DNA of 64,000 bases from Hexactinellida sp. DTS-2022 (Eukaryota > Porifera > Hexactinellida), in NCBI GenBank assembly GCA_028753945.1, contig JAPNXP010000007.1:3844001-3908000 (forward strand), given 5' to 3'. Shown piece after piece: positions 10,793 to 22,283 of this stretch. The notes below the pieces were generated by a model. That model was given only the letters and a program-made list of their open reading frames with translations, was not told the DNA's origin and did not search any database. The first letter of the stretch is position 1. Every line of letters begins with the position of its first letter. The translations under genes and the position numbers were made by a program.

Positions 10793-10970
10793 CAGTGATG
10801 GATCTAGACTTTTACCTCAGGGGGGGGGTAATTTACACTTCGCTATAGTTAATTAACCCCCCCCCCTAAGAGGGGGGTCAGAAAAAATCTCAGGGGGGTC
10901 TTTTTTCTCAAAAAATAATTTCAGGGGGGGCTAACCCCCCCCACCTGAGGGGGGTATAGATGAAACCCTA
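10793..10970. mobile_element. hAT MITE with G/C-run interior
   Basis: CAGTGATGGATCT at the left and (reverse complement) TAGGGTTTCATCT at the right are imperfect terminal repeats. The perfect 8-bp duplication CACCCAAC is at 10,785-10,792 and 10,971-10,978. It interrupts a fragment of the C repeat whose uninterrupted form is seen at 18,480-18,560. Confidence 0.85.
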
Positions 10971-11118
10971 CACCCAACTCGAACCAACCCATTCGAAATT
11001 TATAATTAACAAAATATTTATATACTGGGCCACTATACTGTAGTACAGTCGACACAGTAATAATATACCAAGTCACTGAGATTAGAACTGGGCCACTATA
11101 CTATAGCATAGTCGGCAC

Positions 11119-11975
11119 CAGGGACGCAGCTATGGGGGCAGGGGGCGACGGCCAGTCCCGAGCGGCACTATTATAGGGCGGCATAAATTGTATTCTAGTT
11201 TACAACATAAAAAGAGTCGACGATAATAATTATCTTTGATAATGATATTTAACAATAGGAAACCAAACATTACATAGCCTTTGATAATATTGTTCAGTAA
11301 GATATCCACAACTCAAAGACCATAACTTGTTTCAATTAGATTGCGTTGATTCAGTTCAATTCAATTTGATACATCCATGTTAGGTTGCTAAAATAGCAGC
11401 ATTTGTCATGAATAAATAATACAACCTAGTGGCTCAAACAGGGGGCTCGCGGGGGAGCGTGCGCCCTCACGAAAAAAGTTGAAGGAGACAACATTAATGG
11501 TTCGGGTGTAAATTCCATCGATATTTCAATTTCATTGTCATTATATTAGGATATTTACATTATTAACCCTCGGCTGGCTTGGGGTAAAAGGTATAAATAG
11601 AAAAACCCCACTTTCACTTTCACTTTCAATTGAAATTCATTTAACTTTCAGTTTCAATTTTACATTCCTAGCCAGACGAGGGTTAAATGAACTTAGTGAC
11701 TCTATTGGTTCCATGAATGGTTACAAATCGATATCTGGGTAACTCGCGATCAATTTTCTCGCCACTCAAAGGGTCGCTCGCTACATTCGCTCCGCGGCCC
11801 CCAAAATTCAACCTCATACTTGGAAAACCTTGCGCCCATGATACAAATACTAAATATAAGTTATAAATACTACCATAATTTACTGAAATAGACATCAACT
11901 TGAAATGATATGGGTGCCGAAGGGCGACATGAAATTTATCCGCCCCGGGCGGCATAGGTGTAAGCTACGCCTCTG
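11119..11975. mobile_element. hAT MITE, CAGRGRCGYAGCT ends, hosting a piggyBac-type MITE
   Basis: The left end CAGGGACGCAGCTATG and the reverse complement of the right end, CAGAGGCGTAGCTTAC, form the terminal repeat. A perfect GTCGGCAC duplication lies at 11,111-11,118 and 11,976-11,983, inside a satellite B unit. A piece at about 11,440-11,510 is the reverse complement of part of the MITE at 8,335-8,622. A TTAA-flanked element is nested at 11,567-11,682. Confidence 0.87.
11567..11682. mobile_element. piggyBac-type MITE
   Basis: TTAA flanks both ends (11,563-11,566 and 11,683-11,686). The termini CCCTCGGCTGGC and (reverse complement) CCCTCGTCTGGC fit the TTAA-CCYT terminal pattern of piggyBac elements. 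The interior has ACTTTC repeats around a TTTCAATTGAAA palindrome. Diverged copies occur in inverted orientation at about 60,615-60,738 and, further decayed, 60,990-61,076. Confidence 0.85.
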
Positions 11976-12550
11976 GTCGGCACAGTAAAAATTGGGACGC
12001 ACGGGGATAATACACAAGTTATTACTGTTCCGACTATACTATAGTATAGTATAGTGGCCCAGTATTGAAATGACTGCCTTGGTTTATTATTACTGTGCCG
12101 ACTATACCTTAGTATAGTGGCCCAGTTCTAATCTCACTGCCTTAAATATTACTGTGCCGACTATACTATAGTATAGTGGACAGTATTGGTGTACTTACTA
12201 AATAGAAACTATTAATTACTTAATATAAATTATATTAGTAGATAATTAAAAATGTTAACTCACTTCATTCCACAGATAATTTACCTGCATACTAGTCGAC
12301 AGTCTTTTGCATCGTAGATCGTAGATAACAACTCGTCTTTCGCCAATGGGGATGTGCCGTTGCAGGTCACGTTTCCATTATCTGGGCTCGCCATGATTGG
12401 GATTGCGTTGCCTGAATAACCTCGAGCAGAGGTCCCCACAAAGTTCGATGTACATTGCCTTTGAGCGCTTTCGATAGAGTGTTGTGAGCTGTTATTCAAT
12501 CGTTTGGAAATCATCTGAAATAGTTCCATAAGTCTTGTAATTCGTGATCA

Positions 12551-13012
12551 GCATTGATACGACAGGTTGAAGTGGTCGAAGTCGTTTTGGATATAAAGGA
12601 TGGCTGTAGGGTTATCTGTGGCTCTGTGTAAAGTCAAACGCACATCGCGAATTAGCGAGTCTTTCGTTGTGTAGAAGTTATTGGCAATGTAGACATCGGC
12701 ATCAAGAATAGCAGAAGCAGCATAAATTTCCACATCTGTTCCCCAAATGGATTCACGATTCATAAGTCTTTGAAGGCTAAGGTATTCACACGGTGTCGTT
12801 CATTTGGTTTTAAAATACCATCCTAGTTTCCTTGTTCCTTCACTGGCCATAAAGCGAGAGATGATGGAGCGAATATGTAGGTGGCTGTTTTCACTCCCAG
12901 TAAACAATTTGGATATGCATCGAAATAGACAATTACCATCTCCTTCGATATGTTCCGCTTCGCAAGGTTCAAAATCGCTAAGTGACTTCCCAACGCTATT
13001 AAATAGTTGTCT
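12551..13012 (-). pseudogene. OTU-family cysteine protease domain
   Basis: On the minus strand the frame from about 13,010 reads NSVGKSLSDFEPCEAEHI, then EGDGNCLFRCISKLF at 12,950-12,910, where DGNCLFR holds the OTU catalytic Asp and Cys. ENSHLHIRSIISRFMASEG follows, then a TGA, then MNRESIWGTDVEIYAASAIL and finally DFDHFNLSYQC, in which HF at about 12,575 is the catalytic His. All parts are in one frame with a single stop. The domain would remove ubiquitin or cleave a transposon polyprotein. Its N-terminal edge abuts a MITE-like end (CAGGGGCAGCGCC at 13,016). The 82-residue open frame at 12,529-12,281 may be a C-terminal extension but shows no motif. Confidence 0.82.
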
Positions 13013-13225
13013 GCCAGGGGCAGCGCCAACCTTGGCGACCTAGGGGCGCAAAGGGGGCTCCACATTTATTTAATAATTTGTGAGATTATTTAAAATAATG
13101 TCAGTGAATAAATACATCGGCAGAGGTTGGTAGATAAAACTATATTGTATGGTGTTATGATTGTTCAAACACCCAGATCCGTGACTTCTTGTAGTCAATT
13201 GTTAGTGGCCCTAAATTAATTATAA

Positions 13226-13702
13226 ACTAGCGCGCTTCGCTTGCTAGGTCGCTTCGCGGCAGAACACAACCACACACACCAACCGCTTCGCGGTTGGTGT
13301 GTGGTTTATATACTTCTAAACATTGATTTAAAGCGTAAATAGGCCTAAATAGTCAAATTTAACAATGTGAAATTTAAGTGATTACGTCATCATGCGATAA
13401 TTAGTAACCATATTGGTGATCTGGTGAGAGCAACGTGTCCGCATCATTAAGGTCCATGTTCTATTAAATTTTAAGATTTTTATCTCTTAGAGGGCGCGAA
13501 TTATGTGCGATTAAGTGACTTTTCAGGTTACTCGAAATGTGACAATGACGTCATAACTTGTCGAGGTGTGAGAAATTTTGAGTGGAAACCTCAACTTGTT
13601 GGCGGGTGCCAAAAGTTACCCCTATATGCCAATAATCACATTTGGAAACCGTCCACTTTTTTCAATCAACTCGTAACATACAAACAAATATATATATATA
13701 TC
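13226..13702 (-). repeat. Repeat A, copy 1
   Basis: This is one of four copies of a 410-480 bp repeat. It starts with ACTAGCGCGCTTCGCTTGCT, then GGTCGCTTCGCGGC, then a 35-bp hairpin ACCAACCGCTTCGCGGTTGG extended by CACACC/GGTGTG arms. The AT-rich body ends at (TA)n beside CAAACAAATA. Other copies are 28,605-29,079 (opposite orientation), 41,811-42,216 and 45,238-45,479. Read from the (TA)n end, it finishes GCGCGCTAGT. A GC hairpin near a CTAG end is reminiscent of Helitron 3' termini, but the spacing is not standard. Confidence 0.85.
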
Positions 13703-15017
13703 GTATGAATCATTGTAAACTTACAACTTCCTCTTCTTTTCCACCATCCAAATACTCGAATAACATCGTGTTGGGAGTGTAGCCGTGCGCTTTGTATAAC
13801 CAGTGGTCCATCTCTTCGTGTAGAGGAGTCATGAAGGTCTGCCCACGTATATTCTGCTTTAGGATTTCCTACAAATGACAACATTGTAAGAAAAATATTA
13901 CGGAATTTTACAAATAGTCTGGATTGAAGTGAAGGTGTAAAGTGAAAATAACAATGAGTGTCAATAAAGATTACACTCAATGAATTAGACTATAGATGTG
14001 AAAACGGAAGCTTACTTTTAAGTTATTAAGGTGTTGAAATATAGAGTCCGTAGAAAATCCGAAGAGATTCAAGGTACATCTAAAAAAGGAATATTTTACT
14101 AATTAAGACTATTTTATCTTTTAAATAACAACTCAATCACAATGAATTTACCTGTGAGGTGTTGATCCCGATGCTAGTATCGAGGCTTACTTTCTTAGTA
14201 TTCTTGGGACTTGAGGATCTTTCGAAGTAAGGTCTTGTGATATGGATTGAAATCTTTTTGTCCTTCTTCGTTCCTTATTCTGTTTGAGAAATTTTAACAT
14301 GGCTTTCTGTTGCTTTCGACACCGTGTAAGGCCCGAGATGTTTCGTTTGCTTCTTTGTTTTGGGAATGTGTTTTAGTTCGGGCATGTTGGCATAGATGAA
14401 CTTATCATCCTTCTTTAGAGGGGCACTAATTTACAGAGAGAATAATTATGAAAATAGTTATAATCGAAAGAATTAACCGAACATTAGTAACAAGATAGAC
14501 TGTGTGCATGTGTTATGTATGAATTAAATATCGTCATCAGTTCAACTAACCGACTAGTGTTAATTAACTTTCTTATCATATTGTATCTTCTGCTTGAGTT
14601 GTTCAAAATTGATGCAGTCCATAGCTGATTGCTGTGTAGAAGTTCGAGATTCATCGATGTTGCTAGCTGCTTCGAGGGGATTATCAAGAGGTATGCAAAA
14701 AATGTCGTTTATACCTTCAATATCATCTAGTGGATCTGTGAGTTCAGAGAAAATCGATTCTTCCAAATCAAAGTATTCCTCATCGTTGGTATGCAGGTCG
14801 TTAATGGTGGACAAGAGATCTTGATGCCGGGACTCTCTTCCCCACATAACCTTGAATGGAGTTTGTCCGAGGGATCTTTTCTTGCAGGAGTTCATTGCAA
14901 GCACAGCCTGTTTCTGCAGTTTGGACCAATGATCCCCTATCTGGATCTCAATTTTAATCAGTTTTCTATATAGATAATTCGTTAATGGGTCTTAAAATTA
15001 TATTACAAAATAATAAC

Positions 15018-15560
15018 TGTTTCAGAATCTTGTTGTGCGCTTCAACTAAGCCGTTAGCCATCGGGTGGTAACCACGAGTGCTACGATTGTCGACACCCAA
15101 TTTCTGGTTGAATTCCTTAAATATCTGTTAAATACAATAAATAAAAATACAATAAATAAATGCAAATAACAATACATACTATAATGTTAGTATGTAAAAT
15201 TCGATAATTATCACTAATCTACAAACAGTATTGCACTATACTACTCACATTGCTTGTGAACTCTTTGCCCTGGTCGTGCTGGATAATATCAGGTAATCCC
15301 ATATCGAGATAGATGTCTTTCAGATTCTGAATAACTTCTTGTGAAGTCTTGGTCTTGAGAGGGCGTACTTCAACATATTTGTTCAGGTAGCATACAGTGA
15401 CTATAATGTGTTTATAGCCGTCTTCACTCTCAGGGAGGTCGCATATAAGGTCCATTCCTATATGTCTCCACGTTTTATACGGAGGTGGTATTGGTTGGAA
15501 TTTCTTTTGCGGGTGAGGTGGCAAGGCCGCTGTCATCTGACATATATGGCAAGTCTTTAC
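15018..15560 (-). pseudogene. Integrase catalytic core (two exons with a 124-bp intron)
   Basis: The first exon (15,560-15,249) reads KTCHICQ, then YKTWRHIGMDLICDLPES with the first catalytic Asp, TVCYLNKYVEVRPLKTKTSQ, and GLPDIIQHDQGKEFTSN with the second Asp. It ends AAT|GTGAGT. The intron (15,248-15,125) ends TTAACAG. The next exon reads IFKEFNQKLGVDNRSTRGYH then PMANGLVEAHNKILK, supplying the catalytic Glu. The phase-0 join keeps the D,D-35-E architecture. A weak GT...AG intron (15,017-14,966) then leads to IKIEIQIGDHWSKLQKQAVL. The family is the Ty3/gypsy-related integrase shared with Ginger transposons. Confidence 0.85.
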
Positions 15561-15952
15561 CTTTATAATATAAGAAAGCCATTACTATTGTATGATTTAA
15601 TATGTACTACTATGTTACAAAGCTAAGTGAATAGTTTCTAATCATTATGAATTTGGGATTTTTTTCCACTGAGATACAGCCACATATTCTTATGTGCCAT
15701 TGTTCCATCAAGTGGCATGTGACATAGACACAGATGCCACTTTATGGATAATTATTGGATAAACATGACTTAAAATCATAATGTTATGATATTTATACTT
15801 ATATTAGAAGAAAAAGTCATTTGCGAGTAGTTTAATCCAGCAGGATTTATTACGCAAACGAGAAGTATATTAAAATTCAGAAATAAAAATTCAGTTCTTC
15901 AAATAGTTTTCGTGGATTAGTATACATTTAGTTAGAATGCATCATAACATGT

Positions 15953-16056
15953 AAAATGATTCAAAATTAAAATAGCCCATTTTAATAATAAAAATAATAA
16001 TAAAAATGATTCAAAATTAAAATAGCTCATTTTAATAATAAAAATAATAATGTTCA
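15953..16056. repeat. Two-copy tandem repeat, about 52 bp
   Basis: TGATTCAAAATTAAAATAGC followed by an AATAATAAAAATAAT tract occurs twice in tandem with one base change (CCCATT/CTCATT). It lies inside an intron of the integrase gene. Confidence 0.85.
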
Positions 16057-16403
16057 AATGAAACGAGATAGGTAGGAAATTTTATAAAGTATGAACAAAT
16101 ACAGAAGTGGTCCGGACAAAGATGGACTATCCTTTATAATAATGTCACTGTAAATGGCAAGTGGTCCGGCTATGACCGAACCACGTGCTACCTAGGAAAG
16201 TATACCGAATAATTAAACCCACATATTCTTTAACGTCTTGAGAAACGCTTGCCCAAGTGTATCTTTGCTGAACTGAATGTATGGTCGTGTTTTTTCCGGG
16301 ATGACCTACTTGGCCATGGAACTTCTCATAGATGCTGTCCAACTCAGACTGCAATGGAACTGCAAAGATCTGTCTCTGTGCCTTCCAGTTTGACTCTCTA
16401 AAG

Positions 16404-16518
16404 CAGCGATTCCCAACCTTTTTCAACCGTGGACCCCCTATAGTAAATATTAGACATTCTGTGGACCCCCTCCCATTGTCCGTAATACATCTTGTGGACC
16501 CCAGGTTGGGAATCACTG
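16404..16518. mobile_element. hAT MITE at an exon-intron boundary of the integrase gene
   Basis: The ends CAGCGATTCCCAACCT and (reverse complement) CAGTGATTCCCAACCTGG form terminal repeats. A perfect CTCTAAAG duplication is at 16,396-16,403 and 16,519-16,526. On the gene strand the duplicated bases read CTTTAGAG, which carry the 3' splice site, so the acceptor is now duplicated on both sides of the MITE. Confidence 0.9.
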
Positions 16519-16739
16519 CTCTAAAGGGAGAATTTAATTAAACCATGGGATATTTAAAAATGGTCTAGGGGAATAAGGAAGTCAATATTACCTTGAAAAG
16601 TCTGTTGGTATCTCCAATAAATAGGAAGACAATCTTCTTTTGTAGTTCCATTTTGTCTGACGTGAAGCTTGAGATGCTTTAGGATATTTTTATTCGCGAA
16701 TAAAGTGAATGTTTCGTCATATTCATTTGGATTCATTAC

Positions 16740-17519
16740 AAAATAAGAAAGGTTTCGATTGTGTGTTTGTTGTAAATGAATAAGACAATGAATGTATATA
16801 TTAAGTTTCTTATATAGTTAATTGATTTGATAATAGTATAGGGTTTATCTATATTATGATCTCAAAATTATATTATTCTTAAATTCATAATAAAAAGTAA
16901 ATAAGCCAAAAATTCCTATTATAGAGTCTCAAAATATCACTGTATAAATTCTAATAGCACATCCATCGTTTACTAATTCAATGTCTCAAAATCTCACGCG
17001 TCTCAAAATATCATGCAACAGCTCTTTACGATTTTTAAAATTCGTCCTCATTTGCCTGATAATTATGCTCAAAGTTGTCACAATTCAACCTTAACCTTCT
17101 AAAATCTTAAATTCATTAATATTCAATTATGCAAATATTCGTGGTTTCGATTAAGATCTACTATCTATGAATAATTCAATTTTATTAAATGTTATTACTT
17201 ATTACTCTTCAAAGTGTATTTCTGATATCACAGTTACTAGAAAGCATTCTATTGTAAATGAATAATTCAATATAATTGAACAGCTATTAATTTCAAAATG
17301 ATTTCTGATATTCAAACAATGGATTAATGATGTAGATTATCTATTATCTATTACATGAATATTAGTCTGTTTGTTTGTTTGATTCCCGAAATGTATTATA
17401 TTGATTGCGGGGTTTATAACACATTTATAATGTAGATATAAACTTAATCCCATATGTCATTCTAAGTAACTATGCTGATTTCAAATTCAAAACGAAAACT
17501 GATATATAAACAATGGATT
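16740..17519. other. AT-rich DNA without recognisable features
   Basis: I see no coding motif, terminal repeat or RNA gene here, only AT-rich sequence with short direct repeats. Confidence 0.5.
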
Positions 17520-20500
17520 AATGAGAGCCGCAAAAGGCAAATGTGTCGGAACAGGCAGCAATTTTGGATTTTTTTCTATATTTTTAAACCGTGTACTTTG
17601 CCCAGGCCAGAGCTTTATAGTTGATGGGCTTAAACTTGGCATGTAGGTGCGATGGGACAGTCTAATACTCTAATTTGCAGCTGGGGTTACGATTTTTTAT
17701 TAACAAATTTTGGACACAACTTTAACACCTTTCAAAAGTTTTCTGGTCCATAACTAAAAACCCCCAAATTATATTTCACATTTGGATTCACCATAAAGTT
17801 CTGCGTCTGATGGGAGAAGAAATTTTTCAATAAAGGGTTTAATTTCTGCCATAAATGAGGGTTGGAATTTCTTTGTTTACTCACACTTCAATTTCAGTAA
17901 AACTGTGAAATCTAATTCCATTGTTCAACTTGTAATAATTATATTGATTTAACTTGTTAAATCTTACTCTATTGTTTCAACTTGCAATAATTACATTGAT
18001 TTAACTTATATATTCCAGCTGGCTTCTATCTAATTGTAGTTTAATATACAATAGATTAAAGCAAATAAATTAAATAAAGGAATATATTTGTAATTAAATT
18101 AACTGTGGATAATATTGCCGAAACAATAACTAATTATACGTATAAATAATTGTTATTTAGGCATATTTAATGAATATCATTGGTCTCGAAACTGGTCTCA
18201 GGCGTTGATGACTTGGCGAAAGAAATCCAAAATTGCAGCTGTGCCGACAGCATGTTCCTTTGGAGGCACTATTAATAAACCACCACCAAAATATAGTGCC
18301 CTAAAAGGAACATGTGTCGGCACAGGCTGCAATTTTGGATTTTTTTCGCCATGTCATCATCACTATGAAGGTGTTAAACTATTTCAGAAAAGTGATTCAA
18401 AAGGCAACGACCCTTAGTGAGTTGGAAGTTTCGTTTTAGCTCACTTCATTTGAGAGATATTCAAGTTTCAGTAGAATATAATATGTGCTGAGTCAGCATT
18501 TTTTAGGTGCCGTTTGGGTATTCACCCAACTCCTACCAACCCATGCGAATTATTTAATTCACAAAATTGTAAAAATACATTTTTTTGACGATGTCATAAT
18601 CACCTCAAGGTGTCAAGACCCACTTGTATAGGTGGTACCTGGCATAAGGACCAATTGATAAATTGAAAGTTTGTTTCTATCTTGTATCATCTCTGAGATT
18701 AATGAAATTTAGATAATTAGTATAAATATTTAATTAATTTATTAATTATTTAACACCATTATTATATACAGCAAAATAAATTAAGTTCAATTATTTGCAA
18801 TTATTATTAATTTAAATTGAATTTCACTATAATATTTGAATTCCACGCACTGGATAACTCCAATAATCTATTTGGAACCATCTCTATACGGTAAACACAG
18901 AGCGAATTAATTAGAATTAAATATGTCAGTACATTAATTGTGCAAGAATAGTCTCGCCGAAATAAATATAATCACTTAATCTGTCGTTGTTGTGGTATGT
19001 AAAATCTTAACGGTTCTATCATAAACCATCTTTAGTTTAATGCCATTCATTCATTACTTATTGATAATAAATTAAATTATTAGTTATTTATTTTAGCAAT
19101 GTTATCCACGGTGATTTGAGTTTAGTCAACAAATTCCTTATATCATTATATTTTATTTAATCCATTGTATAGTAATACTACAATTAAATAGAAGCCAGCT
19201 GGAATTTATAAGTTGAATCAATATATTTATCTCAAGTTGAAACAATAGAGTAAGATTTAACAAGTTAAATCAATATAATTATTACAAGTTGAAACAATAG
19301 AATTAGATTTAACACTTTTACTGAAATTGAAGTGTGAGTAAACAAAGAAATTTCAAACCCCATTTATGGCAGAAATTAAACATATTTTTGAAAATATTCC
19401 TCTCCCATCAGACGCAGAATTTTATGGTGAATCCAAATGTGAAATAAAATTTGGGGGTTTAGTAAAACATATTTTGAGTTATGGACCAGACAAATTTTGA
19501 AAGGTGTTAAAGATGTGTCAAAAATTCGTTAATCAAAAATCGTAACCCCAGGTGCAAATTAGACGGTCCATACGCACCTACATGCCAAGTTTCAGCCCAT
19601 CAACTATAAAGCTCAGGCCAGGGCACCGTCTACGGAGAAAAAATAAAAATAATAATAATAAAAAAAATCCAAAATTGCACCCTGTGCCGACGCATGTTCC
19701 TTTGGTGGCACTATATTTTGTTGGTGGTTTATTGATAGTGCCTCCAAAGGAACATGCTGTCGGCGCAGGCTGCAATTTTGGATTTTTTTTCGCCAAGTCA
19801 TCAACGCCCAAGGTGTGAAGAAGCATTTGTTAATTGGTCCGAGTCACAAGGAACGGTAGATAAATTTGAAGTTTGTTTCTACCTTAAACCATCTTGAGTT
19901 TGATGCCATTCATTCATTATGTATTGATAATAAATTATATTATTAGTTATTTATCTTAGCATTGTTATCCACGGTTGAGTTGAATTAAGTCAACAAATTC
20001 CTTATATTATATTATTTTATTTAATCCATTGTATGGTAAATTAAATAGAAGCCAGCTGCAATTTATAAGTTAAATCAATTTAATTATCGCAAGGTGAATC
20101 AATAGAGTAAGATTTAACAAGTTAAATCAATATAATTATTACAAGTTGAAACAATGGAATTAGATTTAACAGTTATACTGAAACTGAAGTGTGAGTAAAC
20201 AAAGAAATTTCAACCCCCATTTATGGCAGAAATAAAACTCTTTATTGAAAGTTTTCTTCTCCCATCAGACGCGGAATTTTATGGTGAATCCAAATGTGAA
20301 ATAAATTTGGGGGTTTAGTAAAACAATTTTTGAGTTATGGACCAGACAAAATTTGAAAGGTGTTAAAGATGTGTCAAAAATTTCTTAATCAAAAATCGTG
20401 ACCCCAGGTGCAAATTAGACGGTCCCTCCGCAACTACATGCCAAGTTTCAGCCCATCAACTATAAAGCTCTGGCCAGGGCACCGTCTACGGAGAAAAAAT

Positions 20501-21310
20501 AATAAAAATAAAGGCAGTGATTCCAATACTGGGCCACTATACTATAGTATAGTCGGCACAGTAATAATAAAGGCAGTGATTCCAATACTGGGCCACTATA
20601 CTATAGTATAGTCGGCACAGTAAAAAGATGTTTTACTAAACCCCCAAATTTTATTTCATATTTGGATTCACCATAAAATTCTGCGTCTGATGGGAGAAGA
20701 ATTTTTTCAATAAAGGTGTCAATTTCTGCCTATAATGAGGGTTGAAATTTCTTTGTTTACTCACACTTCAATTTCAGTAAAGTGTTAAACCTAATTCTAT
20801 TGTTTCAACTTGTAATAATTATATTGATTTAACTTGTTAAATCCTACTCTAGTGATTCAACTTGCGATAATTATATTGATTTAACTTATATATTCCAGCT
20901 GGCTTCTATTTAATTCTAGTATTACTATACAATGGATTAAATTAAATAATGTAATATAAGGAATTTGTTGACTCAACTCAACCAACCATGGATAACATTG
21001 CTAAAATAAATAACTAATAATATAACTTATTACCAATACATAATGAATGAATGGCAGTAAACTCTAGATGGTTTATGATAGAAACAAACTTCAAATTCAA
21101 CAATCGTTCCTTGTGACTCCGACCACTTAACAAATGGTTCTTCACACCTTGGGCGTTGATGACTTGGCGAAAAAAAATCCAAAATTGCAGCCTGCGCCGA
21201 CAGCATGTTCCTTTGGAGGCACTATCAATAAACAACCAACAAAATGCCACCAAAGGCCACCAAAGGAACATGCGTCGGCACAGGCTGCGATTTTGGATTT
21301 TTTGATATTG
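17520..21310. repeat. Cluster of repeat C copies with hairpins and satellite B
   Basis: Four copies of one noncoding repeat lie here: plus orientation 17,520-18,215, minus 18,350-19,660, minus 19,796-20,515, plus 20,626-21,170. Shared landmarks are ATGCCAAGTTTCAGCCCATC, GGATTCACCATAAA, TTTGTTTACTCACACTTCA and the series of TTGATTTAACTTGT blocks. Hairpins at about 18,215-18,350, 19,663-19,795 and 21,172-21,305 have arms of roughly 55-60 bp (TCCAAAATTGCAGC, GTGCCGACAGCATGTTCC) around a 20-bp loop. Two satellite B units sit at 20,516-20,625 between oppositely oriented copies. Open frames here are by-products of the inverted repeats. Confidence 0.85.
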
Positions 21311-22283
21311 TAGTCAAATTTATTTTATAAGATTTAGCCATATCTAGATTTATGACAAATCCACCATCAGAATTGATTTCGAATAATATTCGTTCAAGTG
21401 ATTGATTAAAGTTCCATATTACGTAATATTAAATTCCTATACCTGACTGAAAATATGTGCGCCCATTTTTGAAAAAAACTAAGAAAGATTAAGATTTTAT
21501 ATTCAATAGATATTATCTATGTATAATTACGAGAAAATGCAGCATCATTTGAAATCAATTCATAGGTACAGTATTGTGCTATCACGCTTCAAAGTGAAAC
21601 TTATCAATTTCTCATGATTATTTTGCATTTTTCTGATTCAAACACTTGCAACAAATATTCAAATGCATGAGGAATATCAAAATTATGCTGCATCGCTTCA
21701 TTTATATATAGGCCATAATCAGGGATGGATCCACCTGGGGGGTTCAGGGGGGTTGTACTCCCCCCCAAAATGGCTTAGGGGGAGTGCGAACTCCCCCTGT
21801 GGCGTAACTAGGGGGGGGGGATTTGGGTGTTCAAACACCCCCCTCACAACTGGTTTCCAAAAGGGATATGTTGTTATTTATAATATTACCTAGTCATCTA
21901 AACATCTTTGGGACAAGTGCACAATATTACACTCCTCCTACTATATGACAAGAATAGCTGTCATCGATGTTTGAGCGTCTAAGATTCAAAAATAAATCTG
22001 GGTGGGTTGCTCCCCAGATCCCCCTTAACCGTTGCTCGCCTCGCTCGCTCCAGAGCACCCCCTCACGATAATCCTGGAAACGCCACTTCCCCTCCCAAAT
22101 ATGATAATACAATCCAAAATTCGATCTCGACCTGGCACAATTTCCGAGATTGGTTGAGAGAAATATATGAGAGTTCTCTCCCCTATCTTTTCTGTGAGTA
22201 CTTTTTGTGAACGTTGTATATCAATTATCAGGAAATCGTTAACTAAACGTTAACTGTTGATTCATTGTGATTGTTGGTTAATT
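21311..22283. other. Noncoding region with fragments of hAT-like MITEs
   Basis: At 21,729 CAGGGATGGATCCACC and at 21,800 TGTGGCGTAACTAGG start G/C-run stretches typical of hAT MITE ends. A candidate opposite end (AACGCCAC) is at about 22,075-22,088. No matched target duplication is visible. The remainder is AT-rich and featureless. Confidence 0.4.

Larger units (their letters stand above)
11020..12190. repeat. Satellite B: about 60-bp units centred on an 18-bp palindrome
   Basis: Units read CTGGGCCACTATACTATAGT continuing ATAGTCGGCACAGTAATAAT. The centre ACTATACTATAGTATAGT is its own reverse complement. Two units lie at 11,020-11,118 in one orientation (the second split by the MITE at 11,119-11,975) and three at about 12,025-12,190 in the other. 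More units are at 20,516-20,625 and 36,265-36,305. Each array abuts, or lies close to, copies of repeat C. Confidence 0.85.
12281..16736 (-). pseudogene. Intron-bearing Ginger-type integrase gene with GPY/F-like region and OTU protease domain
   Basis: Minus-strand exons with plausible splice sites run: 16,736-16,592 (starts MNPNEYDETF), 16,395-16,223 (HHCC zinc-binding region, IYEKFHGQVGHPGKNTTIHS), 15,560-15,249 (TCHICQ, then integrase core), 15,124-15,018 (core end), 14,965 to about 14,562, about 14,425-14,152 (LGPYTVSKATESHVKI, GPY/F-like), 14,079-14,016 and 13,868-13,725. An OTU domain lies at about 13,010-12,551. Joins 2-3 and 3-4 keep frame and restore motifs. An in-frame stop in the GPY exon, a phase mismatch after 14,152 and a stop inside the OTU part show decay or a wrong join. 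Integrase, GPY/F and OTU modules on one transcript fit descriptions of Ginger-type DNA transposons. Whether OTU truly belongs to the same transcript is inference. Confidence 0.72.

Noticed and set aside
19552-20611. Open frames around the repeat C hairpins
   Set aside because: They mirror each other on both strands because of the inverted repeats and carry no domain.
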